Assembly (NCBI GenBank): GCA_009599575.1
Contig: VWND01000075.1
Location: forward strand, 1,426,001-1,490,000
From: Blumeriella jaapii
Lineage: Eukaryota; Ascomycota; Leotiomycetes; Helotiales; Drepanopezizaceae
Direction of reading: 5' to 3'
Length of the DNA: 64,000 bases
Numbering within the stretch: the first letter of the stretch is position 1; each line of letters begins with the position of its first letter. The translations under genes were made by a program, and so were the position numbers. The notes beneath the pieces were generated by a model. The model did no database searches. It had not been told where the DNA came from and worked only from the letters and a program-made list of their open reading frames with translations. Positions 10,951-22,089 of the stretch are shown here, one piece after another.

Positions 10951-12587
10951 GATTGAGTAAAATCATCTTACGGAGGAGGTATAGCGGTTAATCTTATGGT
11001 CCCTGTTCCTTTTGGTGTCGGGGTGTAAACTACATCTGTAACGTGCGCCACAGATCCGCCATTTTGCGGCTGGCAAGCGAGGGTTTCAGTATTCAACAGT
11101 CTTAGTTAGACTTGCTTTATTCTTCGTTACAGCAATACACACATCCAGCATTCACACATGTACCAACTACATGTACGGTGTATGGCGAACTACACTTCTC
11201 AAATCATACCCGTGCAACCAATACTAGGCGTTCTTTCTGACTCAAGCAAACACACCAATAATTAAAATTGAAGAAGCATGAAAGACTTGCATCGTTTCCC
11301 CTATCTGGGGAGTAAAAAGCTTATTCTCCCAGTCTCATTCCGACGTTTTCGAAGAGAGGTACATGGTGTGGAAGTTGAAAGTTCTAGCGGCCCCTGGTCG
11401 ACATGGACCAAAAGATGGCCGCTGTATGTACCTCCGTAATCACAGCCCTCCTGTGTGGGTCAAGACGTGTGGGACGTCTACCGACCTGACAGTCGGAAAG
11501 CAAGCCGAGCAGGACCTCTCGGCATCAGACGGATGCGGCAACATCGACGGATGGGAAGCACTACCCACCTCGCCACCCTCCGGGGGTTGTGCAACACGAC
11601 CAGAATCAATCAGAGAGAGGCCCTTGGGGCCCGTGTTACGCGGCGCGAGTAGCTCGGCTCTGAGCCGGCTCGCAGAGGGTAGAAACACGGGCTCATGGGC
11701 ATGGATGGCATTCGGGCCGTGGGGTCCGCACGAGGGACTCGGAGCGGCAGAGCAACAGATCCTGGGAACTCGATGCTCTTGCCGTTTGCGCTTCTCTTCC
11801 TTCTCGAGTTGTTGGTCTCGTCTGGTTCGTATGGCAGGCTTTGGGAGGGAGGAGAGGAGAGGAGAGGAGAGGAGAGGAGAGGAGAGGAGAGGAGAGGAGA
11901 GGAGAGGAGAGAGAGAGAGAGAAGAAAAGAAAAGAGAGAAAAGAAAAGACAGAGAGACCACTTTACCCGCCGTCGCCAAGCGAGGCATAGATAGACACGC
12001 TCGCTAACCAGGCTTTGGGACAAGCCCACTGTGCGCTTTTGGTACTGATCTGATTCGGATCCGTTCAAGTGGAGCCGTGATTCGCTTTTCGTGAGGGTCA
12101 GCTTATTGGGCAGGGATTCGCGTCTACTGTTTACATGTACTGTATGTATGTACTATCCGGCGTGGAAGGTTGACATTCGCAAGCGAGGCATGGGCCGGGC
12201 CCACTCTTTCGTCGTTTAGCGAGGTAAATACGCAAAACCTAGCTAGCCGAGTGCACCTGCCTGCGGCTTGGAGCAAATGCCACCAGCAGTACTGAAAGCA
12301 ACTCGCATTCTGAGACGCCAGTGGATTCGAGCACGCTGCATTGCCAGTACGTATGTAGGTATGGAGGTATTTGGGTACCGGTTGTAGACTCTGAGGTATC
12401 TGTTTTGGGGGTGACACGGTCTGGCCCAAAGCGAGCTGGTATCACTCTTTCCGTACGCGTACAATCGCTCAGCCAGCAGTGATTGAAAAGAAAAACTGGC
12501 GGAACGTTTACCCGTTGCCATCATGCTTCTACTCGTTCGCGCAGCTCCGATCAACCCGCCGAACACGCCATGCTCGACCCAGCTACT
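10951..12587. other. Intergenic region, convergent 3' flanks
   Basis: This lies between VMS1 (+) and the DUF427 gene (-). No supported gene is seen. It contains the GGAGA array at 11851-11960 and GTAC-type motifs near 12133-12150. Open frames over the array are simple-repeat artefacts. Confidence 0.55.
11851..11960. repeat. GGAGA pentamer microsatellite with GA-rich tail
   Basis: There are twelve perfect GGAGA units (11851-11910), then GAGAGA and an imperfect GAAAAGA run to about 11960. It is pure purine on the + strand. Confidence 0.95.
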
Positions 12588-13152
12588 CTACATCCACCTC
12601 GTCGCCGCGTCCCCCTTGATGATCCCCTCCAACTCACTCGTCGTCCAGCCTCCGTAAAAGTCTCCCGGCTGCGGCTTCACCAGTTCCCCATCCACGTAGC
12701 AATCCCACGGCCCGGCATAGAACGACACGTAACTCTTCAGATCCTGGAATGCCGTCGTCGGACTCTCGTAACTCCAGATCCGATCTCTGACGACCTCCTC
12801 CTGTTTCTCTACTTCTTCACGTCGTGTCGGAAGAGTGACGGAGTAGTAGGTTGCCCAGCCTTTCCACTCGCAGAAGGTGGATTTCTTGCTTGCTGTCAAG
12901 GGGATGGAGATGGAGGACGGCGGCAGGTAATAAGCTATTTTGTGTCAGCCTTTTCTTTTTCTTTCTTTCTTTTACAAAAGGAAGAGGGAGAAAGGTCATA
13001 CTTGGAGCATGGTATGTTTCTAGCACCCAGTATGCGTCTTTCGTGTCGGCGATGATGTGACCATGCCATTTGATCTGTAGGTGGCGAGGAGTTCGCTCAA
13101 GAAGGGGTGGGCGAGGGAATTTCTGAACGTTGAGCTTTGGTTTTGGAGGCAT
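12588..13152 (-). CDS. DUF427 domain protein
   Basis: Exons are 13152-13002 and 12934-12588 with a 67-nt intron (GTATGA donor, GGCTGACAC branch region, TAG acceptor); together they code for 165 residues. The protein follows the DUF427 pattern: LERTPRHLQIKWHGHIIADT at the front, a TYHAPTYYLP segment crossing the splice site, CEWKGWATYY, then YVSFYAGPWDCYVDGE and YGGWTTSEL near the end. DUF427 proteins are small beta-rich proteins found in bacteria and fungi with no assigned reaction. There is no signal peptide. The start chosen (MPPKPKLNV) is the first ATG that gives the usual length; an upstream in-frame ATG would add only 11 residues. The neighbour across the 322-bp promoter is DID2. Confidence 0.88.
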
Positions 13153-13474
13153 TTTGATCGTCTTTTTTCTACAACCAGAAACCAAAGCTGCGGCTGTGAG
13201 AATAATGGAACAGGAAAATATGGCTACTCGTGAAAATCAGCAGTGTTGCTGTGAATGGAGGGGGGATATATACAGTACTGTATGTGACGTACGCTGCCAG
13301 TCGCTAAAGTCACCGTAAAGGCTTGGCGAGGGGAACGATCCATTACAGCGTCTCAACCACAAGGCTGGATGTAACCTGCGTATAGACCTATCTGTTCCAT
13401 CCATCGCACCCAAAGACTCGAGACCCGATCCCCCCCATCGCCCTCTCACGATCGTCGCATATACTACCGCGACC
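13153..13474. promoter_or_regulatory. Shared divergent promoter of DUF427 gene and DID2
   Basis: The 322 bp lies between the two start codons. It contains a GATATATACAGTACTGTATG segment near 13264-13283 that combines a TATA-like core with the ACAGTACTGT palindrome seen elsewhere in the window, and a C-rich run near 13430. Confidence 0.5.
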
Positions 13475-14343
13475 ATGTCTGGGCTTGAGAAAGCGCTCTT
13501 CAACTTGAAGGTATGGCCTTATCGCGCACCTTGGTGGGGTTCATCGCTGCGATCCAATGCAGCGCATCCACCGTCACCAGTATGGTTACCACGCACTTGA
13601 GCCCGGCTAATCTATATGTACGCCCTGCAGTTCACAGCGAAACAATTGAATCGCCAAGCAAACAAGGCCCAGAAAGACGAGAAGGCCGAGAAGGACAAGC
13701 TCAAGAAGGTCGGAATCCCCCCTCACTCTGCCGTGGAGCGTACGAGCACTGACGATGGGTCTCGGGGTAGGCACTCCAGCAAGGCCATGGGCAGGAAGTC
13801 GCCAAGATCTACGCACAAAACGCCATCCGCAAGCAGAACGAGCGTCTCAATCTGCTGAGGCTGGGTAGCCGAATCGATGCGGTGGCGAGTCGTGTGCAGA
13901 CGGCGGTGACGATGAGGCAGGTTACGGGCAGCATGATGAACGTGGTCAAGGGCATGGATCAGGCTATGAAGGCTATGGATCTAGAGAAGGTGCGCACACC
14001 CCGATTCTATACAGAACATGTAGCTTCTTTGTTCCCAACGGGTTTGGGCTGATGCCTTGTGCGTGGACAGATCTCAGCCGTGATGGACCGGTTCGAGACA
14101 CAGTTCGAAGACCTCGATGTCGCGACTGGATATTACGAGAATGCAACTACATCCGCGACCGCCGTCGGTACGCCGCAAGAGGACGTCGACAGATTGATGA
14201 ATCAAGTGGCGGATGAGGCGGGTGTAGAGCTCCAGCAGGAGATGGAGGGTGCCAAGGCGGTTACGGCTGCCCCGGTCAAGAGTGGACCGACGGAAGTCGA
14301 AGAGGATGGTTTGGGCGAGCGCCTTAGGGCGTTGCGATCCTAG
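13475..14343 (+). CDS. DID2: ESCRT-III-associated protein Did2/Vps46 (CHMP1)
   Basis: There are four exons: 13475-13510, 13631-13708, 13771-13989 and 14071-14343, coding for 201 residues (yeast Did2 204). Did2 binds the ESCRT-III filament and recruits Vps4 for disassembly at endosomes. The protein opens [12 protein letters not shown], continues [20 protein letters not shown] and [14 protein letters not shown] (basic helix 1), has [11 protein letters not shown] (the CHMP1 signature) and [12 protein letters not shown], and ends in a MIM1 motif [11 protein letters not shown]. All phases join cleanly. Introns 1 and 3 look normal; intron 2 (13709-13770) starts GTCGGA, an unusual donor, though the CTGAC branch site, TAG acceptor and the conserved product across the junction support it. 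Confidence 0.95.
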
Positions 14344-16106
14344 GGTTGGCTGGATGTGCGAGGGACGGAGAGTGAGGGCGGATTTGGCATGGCGTTGGGT
14401 GAGGCGTAAGTGCATATTTGAAATACTGGCGTATGGCTATCGCTTCGCGTTCATGTGTGGCTTTGGGGTCGAGATAAATGCCATTGATAAGCCTGGTCTT
14501 TGTGTTATGGGCTTGAGGCATCGAGTACCACATGTCGGTCGTGTAGCATTTCCTGACGTCTTCCGTCCCCTGCGGTCGCCGTGCGTTTCCACAAAGCTCG
14601 AGTGAGGCGGGTCCTATTCATTATCATCTTGGACATCTGCCAGCGAAACCCCCTTGCTTGTTCTCAGTGAACCGTTCTCTTGCTCTGGAGCAGTATGTGT
14701 GGCTACTTTCATGGGAGATTTTTATTTCCAAAGACTAAAAAACTTGCAATCGATACGGCATTGGCAAAAAGGTACTGTACCTAAAGAGTTCGTTCCTACC
14801 TATTAAATACTATAGGATCAAGCCCTTCTGCGCTTGAAAGAAGCAAAAAGCCAAGCTACCAAATAACTATAATCACCAGATATCGACAAGTATTTCAACC
14901 GGAAAGCCGTGGGCACTCGGTATTTAGAAACTGCTGTGCTCCCACGGGAATCGAATCCGTACTACACCTACATTCAAACGAGCGGTGTGTGCTACCGTTA
15001 CACTAGAGAGCCTGAGCGTGTGCTTGATGTCTGATATCTGCCTGCTTTGTGCTATTTACACGTCGCTTTAAATCTTCAGCACCGCTGAAGACTAAGAAGC
15101 AAATTAAGATCAAAAGAAACAAAGAACGTGCTAAACGGAGCGGGAGCGAATAAGCCCGAGCTTCGAATGGTGGAGACGTGTTTGCTGGCTTGGTTGCCTG
15201 GAATGGGCGGTGACCGTGTGCCCCGATTAGGTAGTGGTGCACCTTTTCGTTTGAGATTCAATGGCGCTGGATCAGATTGATTGGTCATTGAGTATAGATA
15301 ATGCTTTCGTATACCTAACATGCTTTTTCACTTTGAAGCTGATAACAGCCAATGCTGCCACTAAGTATCGGATGGATTGTGGGTATTCTTGAGCAGGGTT
15401 TGATATGAACTTATCAGCAATCACTACAACTCTCACGCAATATCAAATCATGAAAGATTAATTTCACTCTGCAAGTTATATTGGTGCCAGCAAAGGATGG
15501 GTTAAGTCGCCATCTCACTCAGCTTGTCAATGGCATCTAATCCCAGGGTATCACTTCTCACTTCTTCTACAACCTATCCGCCCATTCTTTACGATTCGTT
15601 ACATAACCACCACATCTGGGACGCCTCTCCCACAAGCACGAAAAGCACGAAAAGCACGAAACGCACGAAACTGTCAATCGCAATTCATGCCCCTGAAGTT
15701 ACCGTTTTCATAGCCCATCATCGTAAACAACGACGTGTTATGAAGCTGTATAACTTCTATTCCACTGCTTCGAATAGACTGTAAAAATTTAGCATGTGAG
15801 GTTCAATGATGAAGGTAGCGCATCGTGGTAGGGCACCGTACCTTCGATGTTCTCTGAGCAGTGGGGAGGACGTGGACTTCGCTCCGGTGAGGAAATGCAG
15901 AACGGCAATGCCATTACATGCAACGCTTGATGGTTCGAGTAAGGAGGGTGGGTGTGTGACAACGGCGGTACACAGCATGAGCTTGGCCATTGAGACGTTA
16001 GCATCGGTGCCGATCCATGCGTTACAGCTGTTTCTCAAAAAAGCGTGGGCTTGGACGAGGTAAAAGAAGACTGGGAGTGTGTCTGGTGCAAAGAACTGTG
16101 CGTCGA
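14344..16106. other. Intergenic region, convergent 3' flanks
   Basis: Between DID2 (+) and the regulator-like gene (-). A degenerate tRNA-like sequence lies at 14937-15012 and a short AAGCACGAAA tandem near 15636-15670. No protein gene is supported; a 135-residue leftward frame at 15757-16164 has no recognisable features. Confidence 0.5.
14937..15012 (-). pseudogene. Degenerate tRNA-like sequence with A and B boxes
   Basis: On the - strand an A box (TAGTGTAACGG) and a B box (GATTCGATTCC) sit at tRNA spacing. The D arm folds perfectly (GTGT/GCAC) and the T arm folds except for an A53:C61 mismatch in place of the near-invariant G:C. The acceptor arm pairs GCTCTC with GGGAGC but position 1:72 fails. 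The anticodon arm pairs CACC/GGTG around a 13-nt loop that would need a small intron, reading CGT if taken literally. Defects in two invariant places suggest a pseudogene or tRNA-derived repeat rather than an active gene. Confidence 0.45.
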
Positions 16107-18806
16107 TTAGCTGCTGAAGAGTGAATGTAAGTAGACGGGAGATAGATAATTTACCTTTGAGCACAACACCAAAGATACAAAGACTGCAAGCGCTCCTATA
16201 AATGGCAGCGATGAAACGGTGTTACAACTAGACGAGGTCCCGAGGTTCGAGAGAACGCAGGGCCGGTCTTCGGTGCCACCGACTTGGATGCCTCGAGCGC
16301 TTCTACCGAGTGCTTTTCGACCGACCATGCACTCTTTTGCTGCCATCAACTGAGTGTCCTGGCCAAACGTTGCTGATAGCTGTCTATGATCCTGGTTTAA
16401 GTCCGTCTGCGGGCGACGAATTTCATCATGTTCCGAGAAGACTTCGAGACATGGTGCTTCGCTGTGATCGCGGAAGGCGGGACCAGCAAGGGGTGCACGC
16501 AAGGCTGATGTCCTATTCAAGTTCGACAAGAACTGGATGCTTTGCGCCGTAACTTTATCGTCGAGTACGGAGTCGGAAGTGACATCCAGGACCGATGGCC
16601 CTATTTGCGAGTCCGTGGTACTATCAATCCATACGCCGACGCCGGATACAAGAGATGCTTGCTGCATCTCTCGAGTGTATGGTGGCATAAGGGGGCAAAG
16701 GTTACAGCGATACGCCATGGCGGAATTGGAAGTAGCGAACTTCTGGGCCTTGACCGTCTTGATCGGGACAACACAACGAGCGTACCATTCTGCGGCCTCC
16801 CGCTTGACATTGTCGTAGCAGATTGAGGCGAATATTTGCATTTAAGGTATCCAATAGTGAGTCCGATGAGCGGGAATCGCCTGGCCGGGTACAAAGAGTC
16901 TGGAGTGGAGCATGGTAATCTCGGACCTTTGCAAGAGCAGATCCTGCGATCATTATCTCACCAGACCCAAGACTCTCGACAATCGGGTTCGGTCGATCAA
17001 AACATTCCTTGTCGGCAGCAATGTGCTCATTTCGACACGGCTGGGTAGTAAGCAGAGACTCTGTTACTTGTCGACGTACTTTCTCAAGAGTAGCTGATTT
17101 AGTTGACGATAGTCGAACATCGAGGATATCCCACGGATCGATTGTAATATTAGAGCCGCCGTCGTAGCTACTGCCCAGAGAGGCTTTGACAGCTGGTGTT
17201 GTCAAGTGGCTTTGGCTCTGGACATTCATATCTTGTTGGTTCCAAGGAATCCGCTGTTGACTACTGCCACCAGAAGCAGAGTCTGAACGTGTTGGTGCGA
17301 GCAAGTCCGCGGAAAATTCGTTGGAACCGTGGAGTGTGGTTTCTAGGAAGCTCCAATCTGAGTTCATGCCTGGTAAAATGGTTGATCGAGGTTCGAGACC
17401 GGCACCGCCGGGGCCTGAGTCTTGACAGTTGCCAGCGGGTTTCAGATGAGCGTGGACCGGGCCAAACGCACCCGGATGTAGCAATTGATTTAGATCAAAG
17501 TGGTCGCCCGGCACGCTGCCTGGGAAAGTCACGAAAGGAGCGGAGGAGTGGCCTAGGTTGGGTGATTGTGAGTGGGAGGATTGTCCTAGCTGCTGAGGGA
17601 TATTAAAGCTGCCGATGAATGGTTGCTGGCCGAACGAAGATTCGAAGTTCTGGCAAATAGGGAAATCATTGTTCGTCAGATCCAAGTCGCTGAAATCAAA
17701 TTGCTCAAGACCAGCCTGCGCCATGTCTGGATTCCACGATGCATCTTCGGGAAAGAGGACGAAGTCGTCGATGGCACCCGAAGGCGTGAAAGCGTTCCGC
17801 GAAGCCTGTGTGGATCGTCTCGTCAGTGAGGGGGCGTAGCTCCAACTACTTTCATGCTGTGGACTTGGGCCGGCCGGGACGGCGGACGACGTTTTGGCTA
17901 TGGAAGATGCAGAGGCTCGCGACATGTCGGTACTGGAAGATCTTCGATGAGAGGGATCACACTGCAATTCCGATTAATGTCCCCCTCCGCCCGAAAGCCT
18001 TCAGGCGAGGACAAGGGGAACCTACTCGGATCTTCTTCCGCTTACACGCATGGCAAGCCTTCATGATCCGCATCAAATGCGCATGCTCTCTTTGCTCCCT
18101 GGTCTTTGTTCCCGAACCAGCGGTCGTCGTCACATCGACTCCGTCCTTGGTCATGATGGAGAATGCGGGCAAAGGCGCCTCCTCGACCTTGGTCTTCTGG
18201 GGACCCTTTTGCGCAGACTTCTTGGTGGCTCGCGCCGAGTCCCGTGCCCGCGTGGGAGAAGTCATGCTTGGGGTTGACAGGCTGAAGGAGCCGTACCCGG
18301 AGTCGCCCAAGGTCGCCGACGAGGCTGGGACGGCGTCAAAATGGGAGGGGAGGAAACCGAGGATTGCGAGCCGACGGGGGACTGCTCGAAGGGCATGGGA
18401 CAGAAGACGTTGTACTGGACAACGCGGTTAGCAATTGTCCCCGACGCGCGGCCAGCGTACTTCGATCATTCAAGGTCAGCTTCCGGTTCGGACGAGCGCG
18501 CCGGTATTCAGGTCGACGGTGGCCAGGTTGAAGAACTCGAACGTGACCACTGACAGCTTGTCTGACTTGGAGCCACGACCCACGACATAGGCGTCAACCA
18601 GCACTTCAAGTTCTTTGGATCCCAGCTCAGGCTGGAATTGCAGAGGAGCGCCCAGGAAGGGCTCTACACGGAGAGGAATTTGACACGTCAGCAGATGAAT
18701 GAACGAATGATGGAGACCAGGACAAACAGGCATATCTCGATAACTGTGTATCCATGTGTAGGTGTATGTACGTACGAGTGATGGTAAATGTACTGGAGGC
18801 CGACAT
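16107..18806 (-). CDS. Fungal regulator-like protein with CxxCKRKKIRCDPS motif (frame broken twice)
   Basis: I assemble exons 18806-18776, 18663-18494, 18414-18026 and 17961-16107 (about 814 residues). The N-terminus joins MSASSTFTIT to QPFLGAPLQFQPELGSKEL across a 112-nt intron. Then come DAYVVGRGSKSDKL, a Ser/Pro segment (SPPILTPSQP, LGDSGYGSFSLSTPSMTSP), a basic cysteine motif spliced as KACHACKRKKIRCDPSHRR, a long Ser-rich region, a CYDNVKREAAEWY..PIKTVKAQK segment, YRCNLCP, and a hydrophobic stretch FIGALAVFVSLVLC near the C-terminus that may be a membrane anchor. The cysteine motif resembles half of a Zn2Cys6 domain, suggesting DNA binding, which is unproven. A base is missing at 18323-18324 and one is extra at 16823-16824. 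The exon 2 donor is unsure: GTCCGA keeps the frame, while the better-looking GTACGC at 18460 is preceded by in-frame TGA codons. A paralogue follows at 19410-20908. Confidence 0.6.
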
Positions 18807-19409
18807 GGCCACTGCGATTGCGATTGAACGCGGTTGACCGCAATCGAAACACCTGTTGTGGTTGAGGTTTCGTGGATGATATTGAGCATGTAAAGTAAGG
18901 GTGACTTCTGACTCACCAGCGCTCGTCGTCGACGGAACGGCGATGACAGGAGCAAGAAGATCGAACGCGTGAGAGGTTGGGTTTCTTCGAAAGTCGGTGC
19001 CTCATGCCTGAGGGGTCGGACGAGCTTTTTATAAGGAAGTCGTCAAGTTCTCGCGGCTTTCCACTGCCATCTGCCACCGCCCAGCGCCCACCGCCCACTC
19101 TCGACTCCGCCTCTCGACGTTCCTGCGCTTTTTGGTTCTCGCCAGCCCCAAAGAGGAATCGCGGCACTTTCGGAGTGGGGCCAGCCCCGCCCCCAGCCCA
19201 CCCAGCCAATCAATGCCCCAGATGGCTTCGGTGAGACCCAATGTGGCTTAGGAGAACAGCTCGATGACTCCCCGCGTTCTCGGTCGTGTCAGGTTACAGG
19301 GAAGCAGTGAAGCAGTGAAAGCAGTGAAGCAGTGAAGCAGTAAGTATCGTACAGTACAAGTACAAGTACGTACGTACAGTACTACTCAACTGTGTTCAAG
19401 GGACTTGGC
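18807..19409. other. Intergenic region between the two regulator-like paralogues
   Basis: The stretch carries an imperfect GAAGCAGTGAA array near 19299-19340 and a dense GTAC cluster (CGTACAGTACAAGTAC and continuing to about 19386). No gene is seen. It is the 3' flank of the upstream paralogue and the promoter of the downstream one. Confidence 0.5.
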
Positions 19410-20908
19410 TCACAGTCCACCACCACCGCCGCCTCCTCCGGTATGGTAGTTCCAGGTGTTCCAGGTATTCCAGGTGTCCGTACAGCCTGCATAGTTGCCA
19501 TGGTCAAGATCCAGATGCCATAAAGATTCGTCCATGTGAGGATGGGACGTGGACGAGAAAATCGTAGCGGGGGTGAGGCTGGCGAGATGGGCACCGGGAG
19601 CACGAGGAGGAAAAGAGGAGACGGGAACGAAGCGCCCGTAAACCCAAAGCTCTACAGAGCCGACCGAGAAACAGTGGGAGCATGGGCTGGTTATGTCCAT
19701 ATTCGAGTGCATGCATACGGAGCACACGTAGCGCTGGGCAGGATTGATGCGTGTGAATGCAAAATGCACGCTCGCAAAATGGGTTTGCAATTCTTCCTCG
19801 GCGTAGAAAGACTCCATGCACAGTTCGTCGACATGTTGGCACCAGAAAGATCCACGGCGATGGACCCCGAGTGCGATCATGTGCCCCTCTTCGTATGACA
19901 TGTCAGGGCTGGGGCTGAAGTTGGGAAGGTCTGTGGCCACGTGAAGATGTACGGCCGGTGCTAGGATACTGTGCAGAGCGTCGTCGCCGTAGGTTACGTC
20001 CCATGGGGATTGTATGTCAAGCTGAGTGGTGTCCAGATCTCCCAGCCCGCCCAAAGCTTGGTCAAAGTCGGCATTTGCTCCAATGCCCATCAACACGTCC
20101 GTCTGCGAGGCACCCAGCCCGGTACTCTGCCTTGCTAATGACCATATAGCAGTTTGTTGTGAGGAGTTTGAGACGGAAGAAGCGGAACCCCGATCACCTC
20201 CAGGTCGTTCCGATTCCAAACGCTCTCGGCGAAGTCTTTGGAGCAGGGCAAAATCGTGGTGCTCGAAAGGGCACTAGGCATCCAGTCAGGTCCAAAACCC
20301 CTTGCCACTAGATCCGGAAGCTTTACCTTGACTCGACGAAGATTGCATACAGAGCAAGATCCCAGATGTCGTATCAATGCCGCTTTGGCTCTTGCGACAG
20401 GGTCGAGTTTCTTTCTTCTCCGTTGCTTGACCATCTTGCCATCGAATGACCTCATCCCCGCCTCCGCTCTCCTAATAGCTGGCGTTGGCTCAATCTCGTC
20501 GCCGAACGAGACGACAGAGGACAGGTCGGTTTTGTTATCGTAGCTGGACTTTGGTTGACTGAGATGCGAGGAAGCGTATGATGTTGTGGATTGAGCGGTG
20601 GGCGGGCCTGGCACGCTCAGGTGGTAGCCATCAAGTCGGCTGGCGGTGCCAGGCAGTTGCTGGCCTGTGGCTGCTTTCTCGTTGAACACAGCATCGCAGT
20701 ATTCCATGTAGAGCACCAAGGCTCTTGCTTCTTTGTCCTTGGAAATGGGCAGAGGATAGGTCTGCCGTGTCTGGGCTGGCTGAAGGACTGCTGGCCGGGT
20801 CTCATAATTCGTCGTTCTAACGGAGGGCGATACGGCTTGCCGATTTTTGGATCGCAGATTCGAGTGAGCAACACTGCGCCGAGATGGCCTATCTCTATCT
20901 CTGTCCAT
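19410..20908 (-). CDS. Fungal regulator-like protein, paralogue of the preceding gene
   Basis: Exons are 20908-20327 and 20273-19410, with a 53-nt intron whose removal joins SCSVCNLRRVK to CPFEHHDFALLQRLRRER; the product is 481 residues and the frame is intact. The front has an Arg/Asp-rich start and EARALVLYMEYCDAVFNE. The core is RRRKKLDPVARAKAALIRHLGSC, then the cysteine pair and its spliced partner, a basic cysteine motif shared in style with the neighbouring gene. The C-terminal half has a C2H2-like segment (FWCQ..C..EELQTHFASVHFAF, then YVCSVC..SPCSHC) and ends in a run of glycines. DNA or RNA binding is plausible from these motifs but not shown. The gene order (same strand, about 600 bp apart) fits an old tandem duplication. 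I recognise the family as widespread in Pezizomycotina but know no named member. Confidence 0.72.
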
Positions 20909-22089
20909 TGTCGAGAGTACGCCCGTTAATCCTGTCTGGAGTAGGCGAGTGCCGACCTGAGATTGACAGCTTCTTGTGGTTGGCCCGCTTGATGCCTATC
21001 AGGCTGCCGATCGATACAAGATGCGCTCTGGTGGTAGTCAAGCGCACTGGAATAATTGAACGAAGAAGAATAACATGTAAGAGGCTTCTACGAAGCAACG
21101 AAGAGGGATTTCACTTACCCTCGACGCGACGCTCACCTGGTGTATAAAAGGTACTGACTGCATGTTGTTGTACCTGCTTAGGCACAGGCTCCACCGTCAG
21201 GCAGAATCGGCTGCGCTGTGGGATGAGGTTAAGATGGAGGTCGAGAGCCGGCCGGAAGAGAAAGGACCTCGTGACCTGGACCCGGCCCGGCTTGCCCGGC
21301 TTTCGGCAAGGTCGTAGCCGGTCAAGCCGAGAGCGGTGTAAATTTTGGGAAGAAAAAGAGCCATCGACTCTAGACTTCTCATATGGAGAGAGCCTTCATC
21401 GAGATGGGTGCCATACGGTACCTAGGAACATTACAGTACCTACCTGTTGTTAACTGGATCAGAGGTCGTGAATTGTACTGCACGCGCTGCGGGGCCAGGG
21501 TAGGCGCAGCAGCAAGCCGGCAGGGCGTATTGGAATATTGCATGCATGATCGACCGACAACAAACTGCAAAGAACAGCATTGTGATCTCTTCGCGGCGGT
21601 ACCCTCGGTGGCGGAGTTGAAGAGCGGAGAAAGTGCTCTCTAGAATCCGGCTAAGTGTGTGGCCAAGTGCCAGAAGGAAATACCTTTCACAAATGCCAAC
21701 CTCTCGATAGGGGGGATTCAGGAACATTTGGTAGCTCGTGAGTCGCTACCGGTCAGGTGATCCTGAGGCGTTCAGATCGGATATTAAACATCGCCACGTG
21801 TGACTTTTTTGGGTATTGCTGAGAGCCCACATTGTCCGTCCGGCTCGAGCTTTAGTCGTACCTTTGCGAAGATGGTAGGATCTTACCCGACTCTTTACGA
21901 CCCGGAATCTTTAGACCTATCCATTTCAAGTACAAACCCATGACTAGCTCAAAGTTAGGCATTTGTATGGACCCTGAACAAAAGAAGCGTGTTAACAAAT
22001 CGAATTGGAATCTCAATCGCTAAGCCAGGATCATGCCGCAAGCGCAGGTTTCGGATTGCTTGTAGAGCATTTGGTAGCGATGCTTCCGC
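20909..22089. other. Intergenic region, promoter of the 19410-20908 gene and 3' flank of the ZGRF1-like gene
   Basis: No gene is supported. There is a GTATAAAAG TATA-like box near 21141 on the + strand with nothing recognisable behind it, and a CATTACAGTACC motif near 21428. Short frames on both strands have no family features. Confidence 0.5.

Noticed and set aside
11363..12007. 214-residue frame across the GGAGA array
   Set aside because: The open frame owes its length to the pentamer repeat, which is open in several frames on both strands.
15757..16164. 135-residue leftward frame as a further exon of the regulator-like gene
   Set aside because: It is in another frame from the stop at 16107 and no splice pair joins it; no recognisable features.
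18476..18955. 159-residue leftward frame as a separate gene
   Set aside because: Its useful part is exon 2 of the regulator-like gene; the upstream portion includes an intron with clear branch and acceptor sites.
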